Source: Gemmatimonadaceae bacterium
GTDB taxonomy: Bacteria; Gemmatimonadota; Gemmatimonadetes; Gemmatimonadales; Gemmatimonadaceae
Assembly (NCBI GenBank): GCA_036003045.1
Contig: DASYSS010000028.1
Coordinates: forward strand, 88,461-152,460
Direction: 5' to 3'
Length of the DNA: 64,000 nucleotides
The notes beneath the pieces are model-generated. The model ran no database searches and had not been told where the DNA came from. It was given only the letters and a program-made list of their open reading frames with translations. Shown piece after piece: positions 7,719 through 16,324 of this stretch (within the stretch, counting starts at the first letter, position 1; every line of letters starts with the position of its first letter). Made by a program: the position numbers and the translations under genes.

Positions 7719-9257
7719 TTAGAGGATGTATTTTCGCAGATCTTCGTCTTCGACGATCGCCTTGAGGCGGTCCCGCACGACTGTGCCGTCCACCGAGATC
7801 GCGTCCTTGCCGCGATCGGGAAGCTCGAACAGCACGTCCTCGAGCAACGTCGTCATGACCGTGTGAAGACGGCGCGCGCCGATGTTCTCCATCCGCTCGT
7901 TCACCAGCGCGGCGATGCGGGCGATCTCGGCGATGCCGCTCTCGGCGAAATCCAGCTTCGCCCCCTCGGCTTCGACGAGGGCCGCGTACTGTTTCGTCAA
8001 CGCGTTCTCCGGCTCGGTCATGATCCGCACGAAATCTTTCTCGGTGAGCGGCTTCAACTCGACGCGAATCGGGAAGCGGCCCTGCAGCTCGGGAATGAGG
8101 TCGCTCGGCTTCGAGACGTGAAACGCCCCGGCGGCGATGAAGAGGACGTGGTCGGTCTTCACCATGCCGTATTTCGTCTGGACGTTGGAGCCCTCGACGA
8201 TCGGCAGCAGGTCGCGCTGCACGCCTTCCCGCGAGACGTCCGGCCCGCCCATTTGCGACCGTTCGCCCGCGATCTTGTCGATCTCGTCGAGGAAGATGAT
8301 GCCCAGCTTCTCGACGCGGTCGAGCGCGTCGGCGGTGACGTCCTCCAAGTCGATCAACTTTTCGAGCTCTTGCTCGAACAGTATCCGCCGCGCCTCGGAG
8401 ATCTTGACCGTGCGCTTCTTCTTGCGCTTCGGCAGCATCTCCTTGAGCATGTCGGCGAAGTTGTCCATCCCTTCCGGCGCGCCCTGCGAGGCGAGCACGT
8501 CGAACATCGGCGCCGCCTGCGGCGTCACTTCGACTTCGACTTCACGGTCCTCGAGGCGTCCATCGATGAGGAGCTGCTTGAGCTTGTCCCGCGTCCGCTT
8601 GTAGCGCTCCTGGGCGACGTCCACCGTTTCCTTCGTGACGGTTCCGGCGCCCGAAACGAGGAACACACCGAGCGCGTCGTCCACGGCCGACGCCGACGGG
8701 GATGGAGCCGGACGCGGGGGAGGCTCAGGCTTTTCCTGCGCTACGCCGTCGCCAGGCGTCGCACCCGCGGCCTGCGAAGCGGCGGCGGCCGGCGCCTGGG
8801 TGCCGGGCGGCGGCAGCAGCAGATCGAGGAGCCGCTCGTCCACGCGCTCGTGGGCGAGGTCCTCGACCTCGGCCTCCCGCTCGCTGCGCACCATGTCGAT
8901 CGCGCTCTCGACCAGGTCGCGCACCATCGACTCCACGTCGCGGCCGACGTAGCCGACTTCGGTGAATTTGGAGGCCTCGACCTTGATGAACGGCGCGCCC
9001 GCCAATTTGGCCAAGCGGCGCGCGATCTCCGTCTTCCCGACGCCCGTGGGCCCGATGAGGATGATGTTGTTCGGCGAGATCTCTTCGCGAATCGCGTCGG
9101 GGGCGCGCTGGCGCCGCCAGCGGTTTCGGAGGGCGATGGCGACCGCTTTCTTCGCGTCGGCCTGGCCGACGATGTATCGGTCCAGCTCCGCGGCGATCTG
9201 GCGGGGGGTGAGGTCGGCGAGGCGCGCGAGCGCCTGCTGAGTGCGACTGGACGGCAT
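7719..9257 (-). CDS. hslU: ATP-dependent protease ATPase subunit HslU
   Basis: This AAA+ ring unfoldase feeds substrates to the HslV peptidase. The Walker A motif GPTGVGKTE starts at residue 69, the Walker B IIFLDEIDKI at 320, and the sensor-2 segment IGARRLHTVMTTLLED lies in the C-terminal part. The C-terminal tail EDLRKYIL is the conserved tail that docks into HslV. At 512 residues it is about 70 longer than the E. coli protein. The extra length lies in the I domain, where a Pro/Ala-rich stretch (near 150-190) is inserted. It starts 3 bp after the hslV stop, in the order trmFO-xerC-hslV-hslU. Confidence 0.97.
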   Translation of the reverse strand: MPSSRTQQALARLADLTPRQIAAELDRYIVGQADAKKAVAIALRNRWRRQRAPDAIREEISPNNIILIGPTGVGKTEIARRLAKLAGAPFIKVEASKFTEVGYVGRDVESMVRDLVESAIDMVRSEREAEVEDLAHERVDERLLDLLLPPPGTQAPAAAASQAAGATPGDGVAQEKPEPPPRPAPSPSASAVDDALGVFLVSGAGTVTKETVDVAQERYKRTRDKLKQLLIDGRLEDREVEVEVTPQAAPMFDVLASQGAPEGMDNFADMLKEMLPKRKKKRTVKISEARRILFEQELEKLIDLEDVTADALDRVEKLGIIFLDEIDKIAGERSQMGGPDVSREGVQRDLLPIVEGSNVQTKYGMVKTDHVLFIAAGAFHVSKPSDLIPELQGRFPIRVELKPLTEKDFVRIMTEPENALTKQYAALVEAEGAKLDFAESGIAEIARIAALVNERMENIGARRLHTVMTTLLEDVLFELPDRGKDAISVDGTVVRDRLKAIVEDEDLRKYIL

Positions 9258-9260
9258 CGA

Positions 9261-9818
9261 TCAGGATGCTTCTAGAACTGAAATGTTTGTATTCGTATAA
9301 ATGCAGATCTCGCCCGCGATGTTCATCGCCCGCTTGACGACTTCCGTCGCATCGAGCTCCGTGGCCGCCGCCAGCGCGCGCGCCGCCGCCAGCGCGTACG
9401 AGCCGCCGGACCCGATGGCGAGAATGCCGTCGTCCGGCTCGATCAACTCGCCGGTGCCGGACACGATGAACCCGTGGTCCTTGTCGGCGATGATCAGCAT
9501 CGCCTCGAGCCGCCGCAAAACGCGGTCGCTTCGCCAATCCTTGGCGAGCTCCACCGCCGCGCGCGGAAGATTCCCCGGATAGCGCTCGAGCTTCTCCTCG
9601 AACTTCTCGAACAACGTCATCGCGTCGGCCGCCGCTCCCGCGAAGCCGGCGACCACTTTGCCGCCCTTGAGCACACGCACCTTCTGCGCGTGCGATTTCA
9701 TGACCGTCTCGCCGACCGTGACCTGTCCATCCCCGCCGATCGCGACCTTCCCTCCCCGTCGCACGGCCAGAATCGTGGTGGCGCGGATGGGTGGCAGCAT
9801 TCCGCCTTGCTCGTTCAT
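9261..9818 (-). CDS. hslV: ATP-dependent protease peptidase subunit HslV
   Basis: The product is the proteasome-like threonine peptidase that forms the HslVU core. The segment [22 protein letters not shown] gives the N-terminal nucleophile Thr14 after a 13-residue leader; in E. coli only the initiator Met is removed. GGDGQVT and the [14 protein letters not shown] helix are conserved. The long leader would have to be processed to free Thr14, or translation may start later, though the only other Met (residue 7) still leaves seven residues. It lies 54 bp after xerC and directly before hslU. Confidence 0.96.
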   Translation of the reverse strand: MNEQGGMLPPIRATTILAVRRGGKVAIGGDGQVTVGETVMKSHAQKVRVLKGGKVVAGFAGAAADAMTLFEKFEEKLERYPGNLPRAAVELAKDWRSDRVLRRLEAMLIIADKDHGFIVSGTGELIEPDDGILAIGSGGSYALAAARALAAATELDATEVVKRAMNIAGEICIYTNTNISVLEAS

Positions 9819-9872
9819 ACCACGTAACCTAGCGCGGGCGGCGAGGGCTCCCGCTTTCCCGACCCGGCCGGC

Positions 9873-10808
9873 TCACGCGCGCGGGTGAGCCTTCTGGTAG
9901 ACCGTCTTGAGGCGCTCGACGCTCGTGTGCGTGTAAATCTGCGTCGTGGAGATAGATGCGTGCCCCAGAAGCTCCTGCACGGCCCGCAGATCCGCGCCCG
10001 CGTCCAACAAATGGGTGGCAAACGTGTGGCGCAGCGAGTGAACGCTCAGTCCGGCGTCTTCGTCGATCTGCTTGAGGAAACCGGTCACGACCTTTTGGAC
10101 CGCCCGCACGCCGATTCGCCGGCCGTTTCGCGAAAGAAACACGGCGCTTCTGTCTCCCTGGCGCCCCGTCGACCGCAACAACTCGTCACGCTTCGACTCG
10201 TAGTTTCGCAGCGCGAGGATCGCGTGATTGCCGACGGGGACGATCCGCTCTTTCCGCCCCTTGCCGCGCACCTTCGCCTGCTGCATCACCATGTCCAGGT
10301 CGCCGCGGCTCAAACCTTGGAGCTCCGACAAGCGCATGCCCGTCGAATAAAAGACCTCGAGGATCGCGAGGTTGCGCACGTCCACGAAGCGCCCTTCCCA
10401 CGCGCGCACTTCGGCCATCTGAAAGAGCAGATCGATCTGTGCCCGATCGAGATACGCCGGCAAATACTTCTCGAGCCGCGGCGCGCCGACTGCCCGCGCG
10501 GGATTCGTGTCGACGACCTCGCTGCGGTGCAGGTACCGGTAGAAGCTCCGCACGCCGGACAGCGTTCTCGCCATCGATCGTTTCGAGAGCTTGCGCCGAG
10601 CGAGATGGCCGAGGAAGCCGCGCATCGCGATTCGGTCGACGCCCTGCCACGTCCACTCGCCGCCCGAATAGTAGAGGCTCAGAAAGCGGACGAATTCGGT
10701 GAGGTCGCGGTCGTACGCGCGCACCGTGTTCGGCGACACGTCCCGCTCTTTCGCGAGATGGTCGAGAAAGTCGCGGACGTCTATGCGACGGGGGTCTAGC
10801 TCCGTCAC
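9873..10808 (-). CDS. xerC: Tyrosine recombinase XerC
   Basis: The product (311 residues) is a site-specific tyrosine recombinase of the XerC/D type that resolves chromosome dimers. An N-terminal SAM-like domain (residues about 8-100) is followed by the catalytic domain with Arg159 in STGMRLSEL, the HSLRHTFATHLL box, GHASISTTQIYTH, and the nucleophile Tyr292. The start is set at GTG 10808, which overlaps the trmFO stop as GTGA. A longer open frame reaching 11336 runs antisense-frame through trmFO and is rejected. The order trmFO-xerC-hslV-hslU, conserved in Firmicutes (gid-codV-clpQ-clpY), supports XerC rather than a phage integrase. Confidence 0.93.
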   Translation of the reverse strand: MTELDPRRIDVRDFLDHLAKERDVSPNTVRAYDRDLTEFVRFLSLYYSGGEWTWQGVDRIAMRGFLGHLARRKLSKRSMARTLSGVRSFYRYLHRSEVVDTNPARAVGAPRLEKYLPAYLDRAQIDLLFQMAEVRAWEGRFVDVRNLAILEVFYSTGMRLSELQGLSRGDLDMVMQQAKVRGKGRKERIVPVGNHAILALRNYESKRDELLRSTGRQGDRSAVFLSRNGRRIGVRAVQKVVTGFLKQIDEDAGLSVHSLRHTFATHLLDAGADLRAVQELLGHASISTTQIYTHTSVERLKTVYQKAHPRA

Positions 10809-12175
10809 GCCGACGCCCGCTCGGGCGCCGCGAGCGCGGCGAGCGTCACCGACTCGCGCCCGCCCCACTCGGCCATCGCGGCGAGCGCGCGCTCGGCGAA
10901 TCGCTCGCGCTTCACGCGCTTGTCCTTCACGCGCTCCGGCAACTCGTCGAGGAGACCGAAGTTGGCGTTCATCGGCTGGAAGTGCTTCGGGTCCGCCTCG
11001 CGCAGGTAGCGATATAACGCCCCGATCATCGTCGTGGGCGGCGGCAGTACCGGGGCGTCTCCAGCCAATATCCGCGACAGGTTGATCGCCGCGAGAATCC
11101 CGGTCGCCGTGCTCTCCGTGTATCCCTCGACGCCGGTCAGCTGCCCGGCGAACAGCGTCGCCGGGTCGTCTCGCAGCGACAGATGCGCGGTGAGTGACGC
11201 CGGCGAATTCACGTACGCGTTTCGGTGAATCGAGCCAAAACGGAGAAACTCGGCGTTCTCCAGGCCGGGGAGCATGCGGAACACACGCTGCTGCTCCGGT
11301 ATGCGGAGCCGCGTCTGGAATCCGACGATGTTCCACATCCGCCCGCCGCGATCTTCCATCCTGAGCTGCGCGACGGCATAGGGCTCGCGTCCCGTGTGCG
11401 GATCGCGGAGACCGACAGGCTTCATCGGCCCGAAGCGAAGCGTCTCGCGCCCACGCCGCGCCATCTCCTCGACCGGCATGCAGCCTTCGAAGTACGGCAC
11501 TTCGTCGAATTCGTGGCCGTGATGCTGGTCGGCGGCAACGATCGCGTCGATGAACGCCTCGTACTGTTCGCGCGTGAACGGACAGTTGAGGTACGCTCCG
11601 CCTTCGGCGTCGCCGGCGTCCATCGTCTCCTTGCCGTAGCGCGACGCGCGGAAAACGACCGACTCGTCGATCGACTCCTGCGCGACGATCGGCGCGATCG
11701 AGTCGTAGAACGCCAACGACTCGACGCCGAGTCGCGCGCGAATCGCCTCACTCAACGCATCGGACGTCAGCGGCCCCGTGGCGACGATGCCCGGGCTCGG
11801 CAGCGACACGACCTCCTCGCGCACGACGTTGATTCGCGGATGCGACGTTACGCGTTCGTGTACCGCCGCCGAGAAAACGTCGCGGTCCACGGCGAGCGCG
11901 GTCCCTCCCGGAACGCGTGCTTGGTCGGCCGCCCATAGCACGACCGAGCCGAGGAGCCGCATCTCCGCTTTGAGCAGGCCGTGCGCGTTCGATGTCTCGG
12001 TGCTCTTGAACGTGTTCGAGCACACGAGCTCGGCGAACCGGTCGGTCTTGTGAGCCGGGGTTCCACGCACCCCACGCATCTCGCGCACAATCACGTCGTG
12101 CCCGCGCTCGGCGAGCTGCCACGCGGCCTCGCTCCCCGCGAGTCCGCCGCCGACGATGTGAACCGGATCGCTCAT
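10805..12175 (-). CDS. trmFO: tRNA m5U54 methyltransferase TrmFO
   Basis: This FAD- and folate-dependent enzyme methylates U54 in the T loop of tRNA using methylenetetrahydrofolate. The N-terminal dinucleotide-binding motif is VHIVGGGLAGSEAAWQLAERG. Family signatures include GTPAHKTDRFAELVCSNTFKS, GGAYLNCPFTREQYEAF and QLTGVEGYTESTATGILAAIN near the C-terminus. I start it at ATG 12175 (MSDPVHIVGGG); a longer frame adds 23 residues coded by the GGTGGACG repeat just upstream and is unlikely. At 456 residues it fits the family. It is the first gene of the trmFO-xerC-hslV-hslU block. Confidence 0.96.
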   Translation of the reverse strand: MSDPVHIVGGGLAGSEAAWQLAERGHDVIVREMRGVRGTPAHKTDRFAELVCSNTFKSTETSNAHGLLKAEMRLLGSVVLWAADQARVPGGTALAVDRDVFSAAVHERVTSHPRINVVREEVVSLPSPGIVATGPLTSDALSEAIRARLGVESLAFYDSIAPIVAQESIDESVVFRASRYGKETMDAGDAEGGAYLNCPFTREQYEAFIDAIVAADQHHGHEFDEVPYFEGCMPVEEMARRGRETLRFGPMKPVGLRDPHTGREPYAVAQLRMEDRGGRMWNIVGFQTRLRIPEQQRVFRMLPGLENAEFLRFGSIHRNAYVNSPASLTAHLSLRDDPATLFAGQLTGVEGYTESTATGILAAINLSRILAGDAPVLPPPTTMIGALYRYLREADPKHFQPMNANFGLLDELPERVKDKRVKRERFAERALAAMAEWGGRESVTLAALAAPERASA

Positions 12176-12182
12176 GCGCTCG

Positions 12183-12222
12183 GGTGGACCGTTGGACAGG
12201 TGGACGGGTGGACGGGTGGACG
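12183..12222. repeat. Five tandem 8-bp GGTGGACG-like units
   Basis: Five head-to-tail 8-mers lie immediately upstream of trmFO: GGTGGACC, GTTGGACA and three copies of GGTGGACG. They separate trmFO from the gene whose stop is at 12246 and create a spurious N-terminal extension in the trmFO frame. The array is one of several unrelated short intergenic arrays in this window. Confidence 0.9.
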
Positions 12223-12245
12223 GCAAAAGCGCCGGCGCGGCCACC

Positions 12246-13382
12246 TCACTTTGACATCCCGATCACGTCGCCGTACCACTGAATCTTCCCGTCGTTGAAC
12301 GCCTTGAGCAGGTCCTGAATTCCCGACGTCACCGACGCGAGTCGCCCGCCGAAGCGCATCTGCGGAGACGCGTTGTTGAAGCCGCCGCGGAAGCCTCCGC
12401 CGATCGAGCGAATGAACGTGCTGTTCGAGTCGAGCGGCAGCGTCGCGACGTTCTTATAGTAGAGCGACCACTCGTCGTTTTGCTGGAAGAGATACTGCTC
12501 CACGTTGGACGTGTAGAACGCGCCCACGACCGCGTGGTGATCCTTGAGATACTGTGCGACGGCGCGGATCGCCTTCGGACCCGCGAAATTGCCGACGACC
12601 GGGATGAGCAGGTTCTTCGTCTCGAAATCCTTGAGCCACCGGAAATTCGCTTCCGTCGCGAGATAGGCCCAGTTCTTTCCCGTGGTGTCGGTCGCCACCT
12701 GAAGCGTGGCGTACGTGGGCATGTTCCCGCGTCCGAATCCGCCGCCTCCGCCGTTCGAGAAGTTGTAGTTGATCTGCGGCCCGGCCTCGTAGAACTGCGA
12801 ATAGATGTACTCCAGCGACTTGACGTCGCTGTCGCCCATCGTGAAGCCGCGCGACGCGAGGTGCGCCTTGATCGCGGCGAGGTTCCTCTTGTAGAGCGTC
12901 GAGTCGGGCGTCGCCGCGATATACGCCTCGAACAGCCGTTGGGGCGTCGAGGTCGTGTCTAATCCCGGTGGACGCGGCCGACTGAACAACTTCGACAGGA
13001 ACTCGGCGCGATCGGCCGACGTCTCGAGCAACGCCTTGTACATCAGGTGCTCGATCATGTTGCCGCGGCGGATGTCGAAGATGATCGCGATCTTCGGCTG
13101 CAATGACACGATGTACGTGAAGTTCTGCTCGGGTCCGACGCCAAGATACACGCTGCCCGGCTTGATCACGCTGCGGAGATACGGGATCACGGCTTGGAAC
13201 CCGGTTTCGTTCGACAACAGGTTGTCGGAACGGAAATAGCCGCCCGGCTCCGAGAATTCCGCGTTGAGCTGCCAAATCTCCTTGTCGGTGAGCCGCGAGG
13301 GGATCGTGCTCTGAGCGTTCCCGACCGTCGGAGCGGCGATGACTAAGGCCGCTGCGAGCGTGGTCCATCTCTGTCCGTTCAT
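12246..13382 (-). CDS. Hypothetical secreted protein (possibly LIC_10091/methyltransferase-fold like)
   Basis: The 378-residue product has a clean Sec signal peptide (MNGQRWTTLAAALVIAAPTVGNAQ, cleavage after about residue 24). The body has the segment KPGSVYLGVGPEQNFTYI followed by IAIIFDIRRGNMIEHLMYKALLE. That recalls a Rossmann-like nucleotide fold and, from memory, the LIC_10091 family described from Leptospira; I hold this with low confidence. A Gly-rich, Phe-containing loop (SNGGGGGFGRGNM) lies in the middle, and a second is near the C-terminus. Secretion argues against a usual SAM-dependent role. It is the upstream neighbour of trmFO on the same strand, 70 bp away, and is divergent from the DUF4331 cassette. 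Confidence 0.6.
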   Translation of the reverse strand: MNGQRWTTLAAALVIAAPTVGNAQSTIPSRLTDKEIWQLNAEFSEPGGYFRSDNLLSNETGFQAVIPYLRSVIKPGSVYLGVGPEQNFTYIVSLQPKIAIIFDIRRGNMIEHLMYKALLETSADRAEFLSKLFSRPRPPGLDTTSTPQRLFEAYIAATPDSTLYKRNLAAIKAHLASRGFTMGDSDVKSLEYIYSQFYEAGPQINYNFSNGGGGGFGRGNMPTYATLQVATDTTGKNWAYLATEANFRWLKDFETKNLLIPVVGNFAGPKAIRAVAQYLKDHHAVVGAFYTSNVEQYLFQQNDEWSLYYKNVATLPLDSNSTFIRSIGGGFRGGFNNASPQMRFGGRLASVTSGIQDLLKAFNDGKIQWYGDVIGMSK

Positions 13383-13641
13383 ATCGGTCTCGTGTTCTTG
13401 AAGGCTTGGCGCCGGCGGCTGTGCCCCCTTCCCGCGCGCCTCCCTGCAAAATGCACCGCCGCGCTCTACACGTCACCTCCGTCGCGCGTTGGCGGTCGCC
13501 TTTCGCGACGGCAGTCCTCCGAGATCCGATTTCGCACCGCCGGCGTACCCTCCGCACTTGGCCCGGACTGGCCGAGTGCAACGCTTGGGGCCGTCGCATT
13601 TCGGCCGCGCGCCCCGGCTCAATTCCCACTAGGAGGGCTCC

Positions 13642-14376
13642 ATGCGGTTTCCCTTCCATACGCCAGGGGCGCGCCTGGCAGCGGCCGTCGCAACGGTCGC
13701 AATTCTCGCCGGTGCCCGTATCGGCGTCGCGCGCGCGTCGGACCACCAGGACAATCCACTCGTCGAGGTGAACCCGGCGATGGACATGACCGACGTCTAC
13801 GCATTTCCGGGCTCGTCGCCCGACCGGATCGCGCTGGTCCTCAACAGCTGGGCGTTTCTCACGCCGGCGCAGACGCCGTCCACCTCGTTCGATCCGAATC
13901 TTCTTTACCAGTTCAAGGTCGACAACACCGGCGACGCCAAGGAAGACAAGGTCATTCAAATCGTCTTCAAGGGCACCGGCGCGAATCAGACGGTCGAAGT
14001 GCGCGGCCCGGTCGCGCCGCCGCTGCCGGGGGCGATGAACAACCAGATCGCCAATGTGTCCCCGGCGGTGTCCGGCGCGGTGAATCAGGTACTCGGCTCG
14101 CCGAGCGGAATTCAGGTGTTCGCCGGCGCGCGCGAGGAGCCGTTCTTCATCGACCTCGAGCAGTTCTTCCGCATCATCCCGGACCGCAAGCCGTCGACCG
14201 GAACGCTGTCCGCGCTGCCAGACACGGCGACAGCGGGATCGTTCCGCACCGCCGCCGCGGCGGTGGACTTCACGAAAGGATTCAACGTGTTGTCGATCGT
14301 CGTCGAGCTCCCGACCTCGATGCTGACCGCGGGCGGATCCGCGAAGCTCGGCATCTGGGGCACGATCAGCCGCTGA
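13642..14376 (+). CDS. DUF4331-like secreted protein (N-terminal half of the family)
   Basis: The 244-residue product has a signal peptide ending near ARIGVARAS and then the start typical of DUF4331 proteins: SDHQDNPLVEVNPAMDMTDVYAF-type sequence, with later FFIDLEQFFRIIPDRK and FNVLSIVVELP. It ends after LGIWGTISR, where longer DUF4331 proteins continue; the missing C-terminal region appears in the next gene. A strong ribosome binding site, AGGAGGGCTCC, precedes the ATG. The function of the family is unknown; the protein should be periplasmic or exported. It begins a five-gene co-directional cassette running to 17408. Confidence 0.8.
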   Translation: MRFPFHTPGARLAAAVATVAILAGARIGVARASDHQDNPLVEVNPAMDMTDVYAFPGSSPDRIALVLNSWAFLTPAQTPSTSFDPNLLYQFKVDNTGDAKEDKVIQIVFKGTGANQTVEVRGPVAPPLPGAMNNQIANVSPAVSGAVNQVLGSPSGIQVFAGAREEPFFIDLEQFFRIIPDRKPSTGTLSALPDTATAGSFRTAAAAVDFTKGFNVLSIVVELPTSMLTAGGSAKLGIWGTISR

Positions 14377-14430
14377 CCGACGGCGAATCAACTCACGACA
14401 ACAACTCAACGCTCATAGAGGCGAATCACA

Positions 14431-15009
14431 ATGTCCATGCATTTGCTCCGGAGCCGAGGTCGCGCTCTCGCGCTGGCGGCCGCGATGTCGGCGCTCGCGC
14501 TGACGGTGGGCTGCTCCGACGACAACGACACGACGGGTCCGAGCTCGAACTCGCCCCGCACTTTCAATCAGGTTCAGCGGCTCGGCAACCCGCTGGTGAG
14601 CGAGGTTTTCCTCGCGAAAAAGGACCATGGCTTTCACGGGTCGATCGGTCCGGATGGCGACGCGGCCGCGTTTGGCGGCACGGTGAAAGGATTCGTCGCC
14701 GCGTTCAGACCGCAGGCGACCACGCTGCAGAACACGCTCGCGTCGGTCCTGTTGCCGGACATGCTGATCGTGCAGACGGACAAGGCGACGACGACGGCCG
14801 GATGGCTCAGTTGGGCCCTCTCGAATGGATGGGGCGGCCGAAAGCTCACCGACGACGTCGTCGACGTGGGGCTCACGGGGATCTTCAGCGACCTGCTCGA
14901 TCCGACGCAGTCGGTGTGCAAGCCGTTCACGCTCCCGCTCTGCACGGACAACGTCGGCTCCCACAGCACGTTCCAGACTGCGTTCCCGTACCTCGCGAAT
15001 CCGAAGTAG
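14431..15009 (+). CDS. DUF4331-like lipoprotein (C-terminal half of the family)
   Basis: The 192-residue product starts with its own lipoprotein signal (lipobox LTVGC near residue 28). After a Ser/Thr-rich linker it carries FNQVQRLGNPLVSEVFLAKKDHGFH, a segment I associate with the C-terminal region of DUF4331 proteins, followed by PDMLIVQTDKATTTAGWLSW and GGRKLTDDVVDVGLTGIF. It is in the same frame as the first half, but both TGA (14374-14376) and a TAG lie between them, and it has a separate signal. The two are therefore distinct proteins that may assemble into one functional unit outside the cytoplasm. Confidence 0.75.
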   Translation: MSMHLLRSRGRALALAAAMSALALTVGCSDDNDTTGPSSNSPRTFNQVQRLGNPLVSEVFLAKKDHGFHGSIGPDGDAAAFGGTVKGFVAAFRPQATTLQNTLASVLLPDMLIVQTDKATTTAGWLSWALSNGWGGRKLTDDVVDVGLTGIFSDLLDPTQSVCKPFTLPLCTDNVGSHSTFQTAFPYLANPK

Positions 15010-15013
15010 GGCC

Positions 15014-16324
15014 ATGACACGACTTCCGTCGCGCCGTTTGTGCCGGCCGCTCCTGGCCGCCCGCGTTGTTTTCTCCGCGCTGGCAGCCGGCGCGGCGGTG
15101 GTCGGGTGCTCGCGGAGCGCGCCCGACACGCGAGGCACGATCTCGGCGCCCGCACCGCGGCTTACCGAAGGTGAAGTGCTCGACCTGGATATAGAGTTTT
15201 ATAAGCAGCGCGCCGACCGCGATCCGACGGGCGCCACGGACCTGGCCCGTCTCGCCGGCCTCTACCTGCGACGCTCCCGTGAGACCGGCGACCCGAGCGA
15301 CGCACTTCGCGCTGAATTCGCGGCTCGACGGTCCGTTCGCAACCGTGATTCCCGCAACGACGCCGCGGCGCAGGTCCTATCGGCGAGCCTGCTCGCGCAG
15401 CATCGGTTCGACGAAGCCCTTTCGATCGCTCGGTCGCTGCGCGATCGGAACCCGGACGTTCCCTCGCTTCGCGCCGCCGTCGGCGAGATCCAGATGGAGC
15501 TTGGGCAGTACGACTCGGCGCGGGTGATATTCGATGGTCTCGCCGGGTTTGCTCATGATTTGTCGATCGCGCCGCGGCTCGCTCGATGGGCGGAGATCGA
15601 GGGGCGCACCGGCGAGGCCCGGTGGCTCATGCGCACGGCGCTCAAGACCGCGCAGGCGACGCCGCACCTTCCACGGGAACAGGTCGCGTGGTTTTGGCTG
15701 CGCAACGGCGACCTCGATCTGAGGAGCGGGAAATTCAGCGAGGCCGACTCCGAATACCGAGCGGGTCTCGCCGTTCACCCGGGGGACTATCGACTCCTCG
15801 CCGCACAGGCGAAGCTCGCCGCGACGCGGCATGAATGGCAGGCCGCGATCGCCGCGGGTGAGGAGGCGATCGCCACCTCGCTCGATCCCGCGACGCTCGG
15901 CGTCTTGAGCGACGCCTACGCGGCGGTCGGCGACAGCGCCGAGTCGCGCGAGTACGCTCGCGCGCTCGACGTCGCCGTGCTCAAGCAGCCGGGAGCCTAC
16001 CACCGCGCGTGGAGTCTCTTTTTGCTCGACCACCGCCGGCACGTCGGCACCGTCTATCGCAAAGTGCTCGTCGAGCTCCAGACGCGACGCGACATCTACG
16101 GATACGATTTGCTCGCCTGGGCGCTGCACGCGCAAGGCCGCGACGCGGAAGCGAAGGAGGCGATGACTCGTGCGCTCGCTCAGGGAACGCGGGACGCGCA
16201 ACTCTTCCACCACGCTGCGGCCATCGAGCACTCGCTCGGCAACGAAGCCGCGGCCAACGCGTTGTTCGCGCAAGCTCGAGCGCTGGAGCCGGGCTTCGCC
16301 GCGTCGCGGTCGGAGGGACAATGA
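15014..16324 (+). CDS. TPR-repeat lipoprotein
   Basis: From ATG 15014 the product (436 residues) has an N-terminal lipoprotein signal (AAGAAVVGCSRS). The rest is a helical tetratricopeptide array, for example DEALSIARSLRDRNPDVPSL, GQYDSARVIFDGLA and ANALFAQARALEPGF. A longer frame from 14825 would overlap the previous gene without a signal peptide and is rejected. The likely role is a membrane-anchored scaffold. It begins 4 bp after the DUF4331 C-half gene, and its stop overlaps the next start as ATGA, so these genes are translated together. Confidence 0.85.
   Translation: MTRLPSRRLCRPLLAARVVFSALAAGAAVVGCSRSAPDTRGTISAPAPRLTEGEVLDLDIEFYKQRADRDPTGATDLARLAGLYLRRSRETGDPSDALRAEFAARRSVRNRDSRNDAAAQVLSASLLAQHRFDEALSIARSLRDRNPDVPSLRAAVGEIQMELGQYDSARVIFDGLAGFAHDLSIAPRLARWAEIEGRTGEARWLMRTALKTAQATPHLPREQVAWFWLRNGDLDLRSGKFSEADSEYRAGLAVHPGDYRLLAAQAKLAATRHEWQAAIAAGEEAIATSLDPATLGVLSDAYAAVGDSAESREYARALDVAVLKQPGAYHRAWSLFLLDHRRHVGTVYRKVLVELQTRRDIYGYDLLAWALHAQGRDAEAKEAMTRALAQGTRDAQLFHHAAAIEHSLGNEAAANALFAQARALEPGFAASRSEGQ

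Noticed and set aside
9873..11336. A 487-residue frame extending XerC far upstream
   Set aside because: The first 176 residues run through trmFO in another frame and have no family features; GTG 10808 overlaps the trmFO stop and starts at the normal XerC N-terminus.
14374..14430. In-frame TGA between the two DUF4331 halves as a second recoding site
   Set aside because: The second half is in the same frame, but a TAG follows the TGA within the 54-bp gap and the second half has its own lipoprotein signal. These are separate genes.
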